DNA of 64,000 nt from positions 1 through 64,000 of IMG/VR virus record IMGVR_UViG_3300032242_000468; one strand, written 5' to 3'. The notes under the pieces were generated by a model. The model ran no database searches, was not told the origin of the DNA, and worked only from the letters and a program-made list of their open reading frames with translations. Origin of the DNA: a virus. The position numbers and the translations under genes were made by a program. Below are positions 50,901 to 56,338 of this stretch, in pieces; position 1 is the stretch's first letter; each line of letters begins with the position of its first letter.

Positions 50901-51564
50901 TTCTTTGAAGTTTCGGAATGTCCGGAAACATCTGAAAATTAGTTGCAGTACCAATTGTATCAATACTGTTACCATAGATAGTATCTAGATAGGCTGATTT
51001 CCAGACATTGGCTGTAGAGCCTAAAGAATATTGAGAAACAATATTAGTATTTGTTACAAGTATTGTAGTAGATGTACCAGTGCCTGAACTTGTTGTAGTA
51101 ACAGATGTTTGAGTACTTACATATGGAAGAAAATTTGATTTAACTTCTGAATTAAAAGTAATTGTATTAGTAAGTGTGTTAAACCCTAGAGTAACATTGC
51201 CGTTAACTGATAAATCTTGACTAACAAATAACGAACCAGTTATAGTAGTATCGGCAATGATTGCTACTGTGGCACTATTGGCTGGTTGAACAGTTATAGG
51301 ACCTTTTGTTGTGGTTAAAAAACTTTGATTAGTTGATGTATTTGAATATAGATAAAACAGACCAATTGTGGCTGTATTAACTTTAAGAGCATAACCGTAA
51401 ATATCGCCCGAAACATCTAAGGCTGCGGCTGGTTGAAGATTAAGAATACCAATACGTCGTTTACCAACATCCCATTGCATGAGATTGGTATCCATTGTAA
51501 TGTTAACACCGTCACGAGTCAGGTTACTGGCAAGTAACGGACCGGTAATGCGACCAATGGCCAT
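44971..51564 (-). CDS. Large fibre/adhesin with 8 Cys-Arg-Asp repeats
   Basis: A 2197-residue protein. The first ~240 residues include a GDIYG start and a segment with NGNVTLGFNTLTNTITFNSE. From ~250, VLYVTMDGDDANDGRAMD opens a beta-helix-like head. Five ~163-residue Cys-Arg-Asp repeats follow, then a central domain (GSGGGALVDGNAPSSRSPIQ, ~1328), three more repeats and the C-terminal domain (FFTSTDQNGDFRIGPGLVIS). The 4058-residue protein is colinear with it, apart from its extra downstream repeats. It is the first gene of the fibre operon, with a leader of ~90 nt, an AAGGAG Shine-Dalgarno and a late octamer at 51655. No enzymatic motif is seen. Confidence 0.82.
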   Translation of the reverse strand: MAIGRITGPLLASNLTRDGVNITMDTNLMQWDVGKRRIGILNLQPAAALDVSGDIYGYALKVNTATIGLFYLYSNTSTNQSFLTTTKGPITVQPANSATVAIIADTTITGSLFVSQDLSVNGNVTLGFNTLTNTITFNSEVKSNFLPYVSTQTSVTTTSSGTGTSTTILVTNTNIVSQYSLGSTANVWKSAYLDTIYGNSIDTIGTATNFQMFPDIPKLQRTINKTLTVNGDIAVYGTNPLGTSPVVTNVLYVTMDGDDANDGRAMDSTRACKTVSGATKSPYYQQGTVIKVLSGHYMENNPIELLPYTCVIGDDLRTTFLEPINKDTDLFHVNSGVYIAQMTFLNLRRGSVTRYAPGGAGTYTTGAYCAAFPPRLDNPIDVFHSPYIQNCTNLSGPWLYDKTMFVPNNTVQVPLVVATSTYVANTTTLLININPVLTSQQLEVGMAVNGTGFTVDPAIPVAVITTVTNANTSVQHAVTLISENGVFLQSEIVSYINWKYPSLVYNQSLCSRDTGYIIDAFSKDVLLGGNANVVYAGQQYFINNSNLLGAELTPTVDAYQYLTQCLKNVVTNTPIAITTGNISAQTFNISLGGGELTTSTIDGLGNLLTDILLNEQGYSNAAALLNANRGFIQSETVAFVNQNYVGQPTTSFTYDRSTCFRDIGLILGALTSDLSFGGNQQTINAATQYWTGTGRSTTSTIAGEIPETVAAYEYLAQVIKNVVTNTLITDPYCSTVTQYVSNSSTGSIASAELIAQNIGILNNIILNGPDVTPPLVSNGITPTTLTNIINSLNLININANWIKNEIVSYIDQTFTKLNFTYNSTSCSRDTGLIVDSIAMDLIYKSDSNSTFAGLQYWNQSSSADSIIPAELTTTTQAFSHARDICFNIAQNLPIVPLQTNSRQIYSTATGSLLGATTIQGNWQTVINILTTGSSWVTNAIQPNGSVTTDQGTVAAYNLIVTNKNFIIDETIEYVRQNAAPGFTFDETICRRDTGYVINSVLIDTLRGGNRQSIQAGTYYYNYNSTSTVLVNEIPQTTAAYKYLKFITEKIVQGITITTPYQTDVAQNVQLTPGTAAEAAVVVERVNLINNIIRLGPSAAGSKTALPLTYDTGTNLTNAYNLLVANRTFIQKEVLAFVETTFIDPFVFSYNEPLCFRDTGLIVDSVVTDISNHSNQQSIYAGTQYWDGAVSVINGQLKETAGAIQFAKELALRIIANEPIIQSLQTATSATVVTQTINSQLGGGYVAADLVSRNFDAITTIIQDGPEYAPPATYSTVTQLLITISTSTISTVTNDTLYIGNVTVYPVEDKNIPSTWGNNGEADRRIDPHGSGGGALVDGNAPSSRSPIQSFVFDAFTQLTQGGPGVHIINKGYAQLVSVFTVFSDIGVHVEGGGIASIVNSNANFGDICLLAEGFGPREFGGTVYNPPNYQYDKLTNSFIANENYPQGYFPNDANVCIFVPSADNRPHISLVMEVIPPDEYVDYDGNTVPYRNAQGYPGFLTAESNTSTLFVGSYQISGIDTTDMAVGQNVYIKDQYGYTADQNGTGTPYVATGTYITTITYQTITLSNPITATGYEEGNLNYFNIYTCGNAYYSVLTSYSANSPYPTGQSKIKGQENETTDAINYMSSVCQSVISNTQLTTTYNTSTVLQIIDGAYPSGSGSVSFIANELDIITGVILKGPQNAPASTATGAKSLGSADAIQLLTENKIFIQNETVAYVDKTYPSFTYDSAKCYRDTGLIVDAISQDLLYGGTSQSTFAGLQYWSQNTNTNTVIPGEFTTTTSAIQHARDAAISVTSGYGGTSGLVSSAFTTVLNILNNGVRNLTDNIVPNGNASTDPQIINGYNTLLANTGSIITSTLNWINNNNPGFMYDQTRCSKDLHYILDSVAFDVLHGGNRQSTQAGAYYFGFTGNTSIPNEIPQTTAAYNFIKGVIGQIITGTPTSPSYQNTVSQVTNLVPGTDSQTTVAQSIVDVMTGIINNGPATITDAKKVPIPLTASSDSNVVAAYKLIQANRAYIQAETIAYVNKTYSGFTYNRQKCRRDVGLIIDALIYDLGTGGNSRAVEAAITYYTKDGTYHIVSLEDQVRDPLLFVDGITVNFYQRSYMSASGYVFEYVGAGTNYGALPQVGRVDPNQTKETVQLNNGKVFFTSTDQNGDFRIGPGLVISQATGVLSGRTFTKSLFAQMTPFILVVGEGGG
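45370..46450 (-). repeat. Cys-Arg-Asp repeats 6-8 of the 2197-residue protein
   Basis: Cores lie near 46362, 45930 and 45444. This is the short counterpart of the ~15-unit array in the 4058-residue protein. Confidence 0.85.
47950..50110 (-). repeat. Cys-Arg-Asp repeats 1-5 of the 2197-residue protein
   Basis: Cores lie near 50031, 49583, 49083, 48595 and 48098, spaced 448-500 bp. Confidence 0.85.
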
Positions 51565-51649
51565 CTTCGCTCCTTATACACCGAGTTTCACGGATAACCA
51601 CCTTACATTGCGGGTTTACCACAGTATGATCTGCTAGAAACTCTAGCAT
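51524..51649 (-). CDS. Possible 41-residue leaderless small ORF upstream of the fibre operon
   Basis: The minus strand has ATG at 51649 exactly 5 nt after the late octamer AATAAATA, then 41 sense codons (start MLEFLADHTVVNPQCKVV, Cys15, Cys24 and Cys40) and TAA at 51524. It overlaps the first 41 bp of the 2197-residue gene in another frame. No family is recognised. It may be a real small protein, a regulatory upstream ORF, or chance. The promoter spacing, identical to that of five recognised genes, is the only support. Confidence 0.3.
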   Translation of the reverse strand: MLEFLADHTVVNPQCKVVIRETRCIRSEDGHWSHYRSVTCQ

Positions 51650-51654
51650 CGATA

Positions 51655-51662
51655 TATTTATT
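51655..51662 (-). promoter_or_regulatory. Late promoter octamer of the fibre operon
   Basis: The minus strand reads AATAAATA, with an overlapping TCTAAATA at 51659-51666. Predicted +1 near 51649 gives an ~85-nt leader to the ATG at 51564. The leader begins with a perfect 6-bp hairpin, GCTAGA-GTT-TCTAGC (51634-51648). Confidence 0.6.
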
Positions 51663-51691
51663 TAGATTGGAAAATAACCCTAGTTTAGGAT

Positions 51692-52411
51692 TTAATCGTT
51701 GTCAACACCGCGAAGTATATTTCTAAAATTCATAAATTTAGAATCAGCACCAACGGTTTTAGCAACATGCCACCATAACAAAGTTTCAGGATGGAATCTA
51801 GCGCCTGCTTCAGTGTATTCATCCATATGATCTACAAGTGTTGTTATCTTAGACATAGTGTTGCTATCAGAAGCAAACCATTGGTCGTTACGCATTTCTT
51901 GTCCGGAAAAGTTGTCAACATCCCACCAAGACTTGAACATCCAATTTGATGCAAAGGCTATAGTGTTTGTTAAATTAACACAACTAGGTAAATCAATATC
52001 GCCCCTAATATCAATATCGCCCCTAGATCTAATAACTAGGTCGTATTTAAAATTATGCGTTTGTTCGTATTGTTGTCTAAGTTGATCTACATTTTTTATC
52101 CCGCCAGCCTGTTTGAACATTTGTTCTGGTCTATTGCCTTGACTCCAACAATCACTTTGCGAATATCGACTGGACCAATTAAAATGCGGTGTAAACTCTA
52201 ACCCTGCAATAGCATAAGATCCTGTCATACAATTTGGCAGTTCTCTTTCTAAAAAAGATTTAAAATTATCTAAATCTTGCTCGCCTTCCCAATGACTAAA
52301 AAATAGATCACACTGAGAATAGCCTGAGTATTTTGATAGTTGTGATTTAAAAAAATCCGTGTTTCCAGTTATTCGGTTGGCTTGACCGCTAAAGCAAACT
52401 GCTATTCTCAT
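51692..52411 (-). CDS. Glycosyltransferase-like protein, copy 2
   Basis: A 239-residue protein starting MRIAVCFSGQANR. It shares YDLVIRSRGDI, RNDQWFAS and ARFHPETLLWW with the protein at 440-1138. It is embedded in the structural operon: 4 nt after the 263-residue fibre-like gene, without a Shine-Dalgarno, so probably coupled to it. Next downstream is the 2197-residue fibre gene. A glycosyltransferase acting on virion fibres or capsid is a reasonable inference, not shown. An 18-bp tandem duplication in its centre produces RGDIDIRGDIDL. Acceptor and donor sugars are unknown. Confidence 0.6.
   Translation of the reverse strand: MRIAVCFSGQANRITGNTDFFKSQLSKYSGYSQCDLFFSHWEGEQDLDNFKSFLERELPNCMTGSYAIAGLEFTPHFNWSSRYSQSDCWSQGNRPEQMFKQAGGIKNVDQLRQQYEQTHNFKYDLVIRSRGDIDIRGDIDLPSCVNLTNTIAFASNWMFKSWWDVDNFSGQEMRNDQWFASDSNTMSKITTLVDHMDEYTEAGARFHPETLLWWHVAKTVGADSKFMNFRNILRGVDND
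51992..52027. repeat. 18-bp tandem duplication in the glycosyltransferase-like gene
   Basis: ATCAATATCGCCCCTAAT is followed directly by ATCAATATCGCCCCTAGA. The first 16 bases are identical, so the duplication looks recent. It encodes the hexapeptide RGDIDI/L twice, in frame. Confidence 0.85.
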
Positions 52412-52415
52412 TTAA

Positions 52416-53207
52416 TTAACTGGCTGGGAAGTATCCGTCAAATCCGAGTAAGGCTACAACAGGTTTAGTTGGAACAGCACCTGTGAATAATATGTAACTA
52501 CCTGTAGTATACGAAACAGTAAATGTACTTGCTGAAGTTAAAGTTCTAGTTACAGCATTACTAAACACAAAGTAATAGTTAGTAGCCGTAGGATTTTGTG
52601 TGTGCTCTGTAATAGTTTGTATAATTGTAGTACCGGCAGGTATTCCTACACCTGTAACTAACATTGTACCAACAGTAGCAGTAATAATATTTGTAGTTGG
52701 TGGGTTAACGCCTCCTACAACTTGAACGGTGTTGGTCCCTGTGTATGCAGGTGCCGCCAGTGTTTCAGTAATTGTTGCCGGAGTTAACTGAATACCATAA
52801 TTTGTAACTGGAATTTGATAAACATTATCAACATATACCATGATATTTTGAGCACCTACTGCATAAGATGCCGCATAATCCGAATTTAAAGGACCAAAAA
52901 TTGTACTGGCATAATCACCGTTTCCTAGATTTTGAACTGTGATTGTGGCAGGTCGAACTGTACGAATTCTTTCCCACTGATTTCTTTCATAAACTTCTAA
53001 GTCTCTAAGATCGCTGTTATAACGAACAGTTCCAGTTACCAATGGCTCTGTTGGAAAATTTGTACCGCCAGGACGATTAGCAGTACTACCTGAGGGCAAT
53101 TCCATACCAATAACAGACTTTGTTAAAATCATCCCATTGGAATCCACAGCAAAATTATTGCTCATTGGATCTTTTGGATTTAAAGAATTACGTTTATAAA
53201 ATTTCAT
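52416..53207 (-). CDS. Fibre-like virion protein
   Basis: A 263-residue protein of unknown exact role. Near residue 60 it has GTVRYNSDLRDLEVYERNQW, a module typical of phage fibre and appendage proteins, followed by beta-rich Thr/Val segments (AAPAYTGTNTVQVVGGVNPP) and a C-terminus with VALLGFDGYFPAS. It lies 1 nt after the 103-residue gene and 4 nt before the second glycosyltransferase-like gene, so it belongs to the same operon. No Shine-Dalgarno is evident; coupling is likely. Confidence 0.7.
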   Translation of the reverse strand: MKFYKRNSLNPKDPMSNNFAVDSNGMILTKSVIGMELPSGSTANRPGGTNFPTEPLVTGTVRYNSDLRDLEVYERNQWERIRTVRPATITVQNLGNGDYASTIFGPLNSDYAASYAVGAQNIMVYVDNVYQIPVTNYGIQLTPATITETLAAPAYTGTNTVQVVGGVNPPTTNIITATVGTMLVTGVGIPAGTTIIQTITEHTQNPTATNYYFVFSNAVTRTLTSASTFTVSYTTGSYILFTGAVPTKPVVALLGFDGYFPAS

Positions 53208-53208
53208 A

Positions 53209-53520
53209 TTATAATGATATATAACTTAATGTTGCAGTAATAACTGAATTTTGAGATGCCTGTGCTTGAACACTATCACCATTTGCAAGAATAAATTTTT
53301 CTGTATCGATACTAAATGTTTCACCTCTAGGAATTGAAATTGCTTTACAAATCTTGTTATTATCTCCTCTAGCATACCCGGAAGGCACCATCCAGATATC
53401 CACAGTAGCATCTGTGGTTGCACTGGTGTTACAGAATATAATTGCTGTAATAGCATTATCACCTATTGATTGATAAACAGGTCCTGGTAAAGTTGTTAAT
53501 TGTGTATTAGTAATTGCCAT
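53209..53520 (-). CDS. Small virion-type beta protein
   Basis: A 103-residue protein of unknown function. It has the pattern of small beta-sandwich virion proteins: a threonine-rich first strand (TQLTTLPGPVYQS), ITAIIFCNTSATTDATVDIW, then SIPRGETFSIDTEKFILANG and a final strand. It resembles the 127-residue protein at 44571. An AAGGA Shine-Dalgarno precedes the ATG. Confidence 0.68.
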   Translation of the reverse strand: MAITNTQLTTLPGPVYQSIGDNAITAIIFCNTSATTDATVDIWMVPSGYARGDNNKICKAISIPRGETFSIDTEKFILANGDSVQAQASQNSVITATLSYISL

Positions 53521-53529
53521 TGGCGTTCC

Positions 53530-54555
53530 TTAAAATATTATTGCTAGTAAAACTGCTTTTTTAGCCGAAACTAATTCGCCGGTAGATGTGCTAGTTCCGT
53601 CAAAATGATTGTACATCAATCCAGTTGAGCCTGCACCACTTTTTGTACTACTATACAATTTTGTTTTTCCAACTTCAAAACCTGGAGGGCTTGCTGGCGG
53701 AGTTAATGATATTCCACTATTTATAGCAATAAACCCTGTTCCATTGGTAGATAATGTTAAGTCTGTGTTTGTTGCAATAGATGAAATTGCCGACGGTGTA
53801 AAATTTAAATTAATGATAGGCATTCCAACCGAAGTCGGATATACTCTAAATACATCTATATCATCAAGGTAAGTAGTTATATAACTAGTAGCAGTAACAT
53901 TACGTTGATCTGTGCGATCGTTAATCATAATAGAACTATTGCCTGCTCGGATAAATCTTGCCTCAGTAGCAGTGCCTACCCCTCGGATAGCATTAAACTT
54001 ATAATCAACGTACCCTTTGTTAGGAATATCGTTGTCGTTAGTAGAGTTTTCCATTCTAGCGGTATAGCCAAGATCGGTTACAGCCAAATTTTCAATTCCG
54101 TCTGTTAAGATATAATTTTTATCTTGTCCTGATTGTGCACCATTAATTTTTAAGAATCCAACTTCTGCACCGGCAAATTGATTTTTAACTTTAAAAGTCC
54201 ACAATCCCTGTCCCGTAGCCGCCGCAGTATATGGTCTATTATCATCCCATAAGAAAGTAGTAGCATACTGTGTACTATTAGTTGGGTCTCTAGAAATTTG
54301 TATACCCGATGTTCCCATTGTAACGTGTCCAACACTAGTTTCACCGCTATTTAAAATAATGAGATTATCTGATATTTGTAAATTATTTTGAGTAACATTA
54401 GTAATTGTACTGATCTGTACTGTTTCACCTTTCACTGTAAGGTTACCGGTGATAATAACTTCACCTGATAGATAACCTGTGTCAAGCGTAATCGTGCCAG
54501 AACTAGCAGTTTTAACATAATAATCACCAGAAAGAACTAACTTGTCAGCACTCAT
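53530..54555 (-). CDS. Virion structural protein, fibre-module type
   Basis: A 341-residue protein. The N-terminal third holds NLTVKGETVQIST, DNLIILNSGE and SGIQISRDP followed by FLWDD. This is the same module that appears in the 1896- and 1094-residue fibre proteins (NLQVFG, DPIIELGGG, GFDRGFVFHY). The middle has a DIPNKGYVDYKF segment common in phage fibre proteins, and the C-terminus ends in ELVSAKKAVLLAIIF. A GCTAAATA octamer and AAGGAA Shine-Dalgarno lie upstream. A fibre or fibre-attachment role is likely. Confidence 0.72.
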   Translation of the reverse strand: MSADKLVLSGDYYVKTASSGTITLDTGYLSGEVIITGNLTVKGETVQISTITNVTQNNLQISDNLIILNSGETSVGHVTMGTSGIQISRDPTNSTQYATTFLWDDNRPYTAAATGQGLWTFKVKNQFAGAEVGFLKINGAQSGQDKNYILTDGIENLAVTDLGYTARMENSTNDNDIPNKGYVDYKFNAIRGVGTATEARFIRAGNSSIMINDRTDQRNVTATSYITTYLDDIDVFRVYPTSVGMPIINLNFTPSAISSIATNTDLTLSTNGTGFIAINSGISLTPPASPPGFEVGKTKLYSSTKSGAGSTGLMYNHFDGTSTSTGELVSAKKAVLLAIIF

Positions 54556-54574
54556 GAAACGATTCCTTTAAGCA

Positions 54575-54582
54575 TATTTAGC
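54575..54582 (-). promoter_or_regulatory. Late promoter octamer
   Basis: The minus strand reads GCTAAATA, identical to the octamers of gp13 and gp18. Predicted +1 is 54569, with a 14-nt leader containing AAGGAA before the ATG at 54555. Confidence 0.6.
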
Positions 54583-54584
54583 GT

Positions 54585-55163
54585 TTAATACACCATTAGT
54601 TGAACTGAGTCTATAAGCACAGTTTCTTTGTGTGGGTAATATAAGTGACTCTGCAAACGTAATGTAATTCCAAATGTAGAATCTTGTACCATCGCCGCCG
54701 TTAATTGATTATCCCATAAGTCTGTAGGACTACCGTAAGTCATAGAATTATGAACTGGCACATGATTTAAATCATCTAACAAATAGTTAATTTTATTTTC
54801 TCCCATCAAGTTTCCTTGATGGGTAAGTTGTACAGTTTCGTCCATGATTCTACCTTTTCTACGAATAGAAGTCTGTACCTGTATTCCATTTATAGGATCT
54901 GTTAATCCGGTAATATTAAAACCAGTAAATGTAATATACCAAGTCTTTTGTCTAAGAGGTGCATGTCCATCGTTAGCAATATATAGCAACGGACTTATAC
55001 TTTGAATAGTACCAGTCCTGTTAGATAAATTTGTATTAGGAGTAGTTATGACACGCCCTTGGCCATCAACAGAATTGTTAACACCTGCTTGCCATTGAAT
55101 GTGTTGATCAAACTCTGCATGTTGAGAAGTGATCGAAGGAGAATACCATTGTTGTGTTGTCAT
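54585..55163 (-). CDS. Conserved virion-type protein
   Basis: A 192-residue protein from the ATG at 55163 (start MTTQQWYSPSITSQHAEF). A TTG codon five residues upstream is rejected because it lies inside the promoter region. The centre has TWYITFTGFNITGLTDPING and VQTSIRRKGRIMDETVQL, a beta-sheet pattern conserved in structural proteins of T4-like marine phages without a known role; the C-terminus contains HLYYPHKETVLIDS. The octamer GGTAAATA ends exactly 5 nt before the ATG and there is no Shine-Dalgarno. A UUCG terminator at 55181-55204 isolates it from the gene upstream. Confidence 0.7.
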   Translation of the reverse strand: MTTQQWYSPSITSQHAEFDQHIQWQAGVNNSVDGQGRVITTPNTNLSNRTGTIQSISPLLYIANDGHAPLRQKTWYITFTGFNITGLTDPINGIQVQTSIRRKGRIMDETVQLTHQGNLMGENKINYLLDDLNHVPVHNSMTYGSPTDLWDNQLTAAMVQDSTFGITLRLQSHLYYPHKETVLIDSVQLMVY

Positions 55164-55168
55164 ATAGG

Positions 55169-55176
55169 TATTTACC
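55169..55176 (-). promoter_or_regulatory. Late promoter octamer, leaderless spacing
   Basis: The minus strand reads GGTAAATA, CCTAT, ATG (55163). It lies just downstream of a terminator, where a new promoter is needed. Confidence 0.55.
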
Positions 55177-55180
55177 AAAG

Positions 55181-55204
55181 AAAAACGCCCCGAAGGGCGT
55201 TTTT
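55181..55204. terminator. Rho-independent terminator after the 324-residue gene
   Basis: The minus-strand RNA is AAAAACGCCC-UUCG-GGGCGUUUUU: a 10-bp stem with an ultra-stable C(UUCG)G loop, 17 nt beyond the stop at 55221. It is symmetric enough to work on both strands. Confidence 0.88.
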
Positions 55205-55220
55205 ATCTGCTTACATTTTA

Positions 55221-56195
55221 TTAGTTGTTAGCAATTTGAACAAATTGAGCACCATTTGTACTTACATATGGAGCACTAAAACTCCATGGAGCAGGTCTAA
55301 ATGATGAATAAACAGCAGTACTTGTATTTGTTCTGTTAACTAATAGTGCTTTATGAGCAGTTAGTTTCATAACATAATATGTTGCACCGGCTGTGTCTGT
55401 AGCAAGAACGTGCATGTTACCATGTGTAAGGGTATGTGCCGCACCTGTACCTGAACTTAAATGACAAACACCTACACCTTGTGAATTCACAATCAAGTAA
55501 CGACGCGATGATTCTTGTTTAATAATGTCACCACCTGTTACAGCACTTGATCCTGTTGTTAGGTAAGATGTAAATTTAATCGCGTTCTGACGATTTGTTG
55601 TTAAATTAACTGTACCTACAGGTGCGCTTGGGGCTCCACCGGTAACAATAGGAGTTTCTGTTCCAACGTAACCAGTACCTGGTGTAGTTACAGGAACTAT
55701 ACCATTCTTAACATGGAAGAATAAATCTACAAGGAATGTAGATGTTGTTCCAGGACCGCTTACTTTAGTAGCATTAATACCTTGTGTATATCCGTTTGTT
55801 CCACCTGTTGGGAAAACAGTAATACCAGATCCTGCATTAGTAAATGTGAAGATTGCGTTTGAACCTGCAATGTTCCAAACTGTAAACTGTGCGCCACCTG
55901 TGGTAGGATATGTGAATATATCACCTACTGCTAGGTTACCGCCTCCACGAGATTTACCAGCACCAGTTGACATTGTAATTGCTTCGTATGTAACTGTGCC
56001 AGCAACTGCTTGTTGACCTTCAGCAATTGTTGGAGCAGGGGCTGTGATTGTTACCGGAGCAAGCATACTACCAGCATTGCTTAAAAAATTTAGACTGGCA
56101 AGACCTTCTCCACCAACACCCGATAATTGATCATATAAATCAGTGTATGGGTAATTTGTATTACCGAAATATTTCTTTTTAATTGGACGTCCCAT
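55221..56195 (-). CDS. Virion protein next to the major capsid gene
   Basis: A 324-residue protein starting MGRPIKKKYFGNTNYPY, an N-terminal signature of a protein that accompanies gp23 in several marine T4-like phages. The middle is Gly/Thr-rich beta (GNLAVGDIFTYPTTGGAQFT, TNAGSGITVFPTGGTNG). The C-terminal third has IKQESSRRYLIVNSQGVGVC and YYVMKLTAHKALLV. Location directly after gp23 and between two terminators suggests abundant, separately controlled expression. A capsid-decoration role is inference. It has an AAGGAG Shine-Dalgarno. Confidence 0.72.
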   Translation of the reverse strand: MGRPIKKKYFGNTNYPYTDLYDQLSGVGGEGLASLNFLSNAGSMLAPVTITAPAPTIAEGQQAVAGTVTYEAITMSTGAGKSRGGGNLAVGDIFTYPTTGGAQFTVWNIAGSNAIFTFTNAGSGITVFPTGGTNGYTQGINATKVSGPGTTSTFLVDLFFHVKNGIVPVTTPGTGYVGTETPIVTGGAPSAPVGTVNLTTNRQNAIKFTSYLTTGSSAVTGGDIIKQESSRRYLIVNSQGVGVCHLSSGTGAAHTLTHGNMHVLATDTAGATYYVMKLTAHKALLVNRTNTSTAVYSSFRPAPWSFSAPYVSTNGAQFVQIANN

Positions 56196-56279
56196 TTTGT
56201 TTCTCCTTAATGTTGTGAGCGTTCTAGGCTCTACGCGGATGGTACCGCATAAACTCAGTTAAAATGATAACCGGCTTGT

Positions 56280-56287
56280 TATTTAAC
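56280..56287 (-). promoter_or_regulatory. Possible late promoter octamer
   Basis: The minus strand reads GTTAAATA directly after the gp23 terminator, with a predicted ~79-nt leader to the ATG at 56195. It is a weak match that gains support from position. Confidence 0.35.
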
Positions 56288-56290
56288 AAA

Positions 56291-56310
56291 AAACCCGCCG
56301 AAGCGGGTTT
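56291..56310 (-). terminator. Rho-independent terminator of gp23
   Basis: The minus-strand RNA is AAACCCGC-UUCG-GCGGGUUU followed by UUUG, a stable C(UUCG)G stem-loop 28 nt after the gp23 stop. Confidence 0.88.
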
Positions 56311-56338
56311 CTTGATTTGCTTTAGACCAAATCCAATA

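Noticed and set aside
51634-51648. GCTAGA-AAC-TCTAGC hairpin as a terminator of the glycosyltransferase-like gene
   Set aside because: There is no T run after it on the minus strand, and it lies just after the predicted +1 of the fibre operon, so it is more likely part of the leader.
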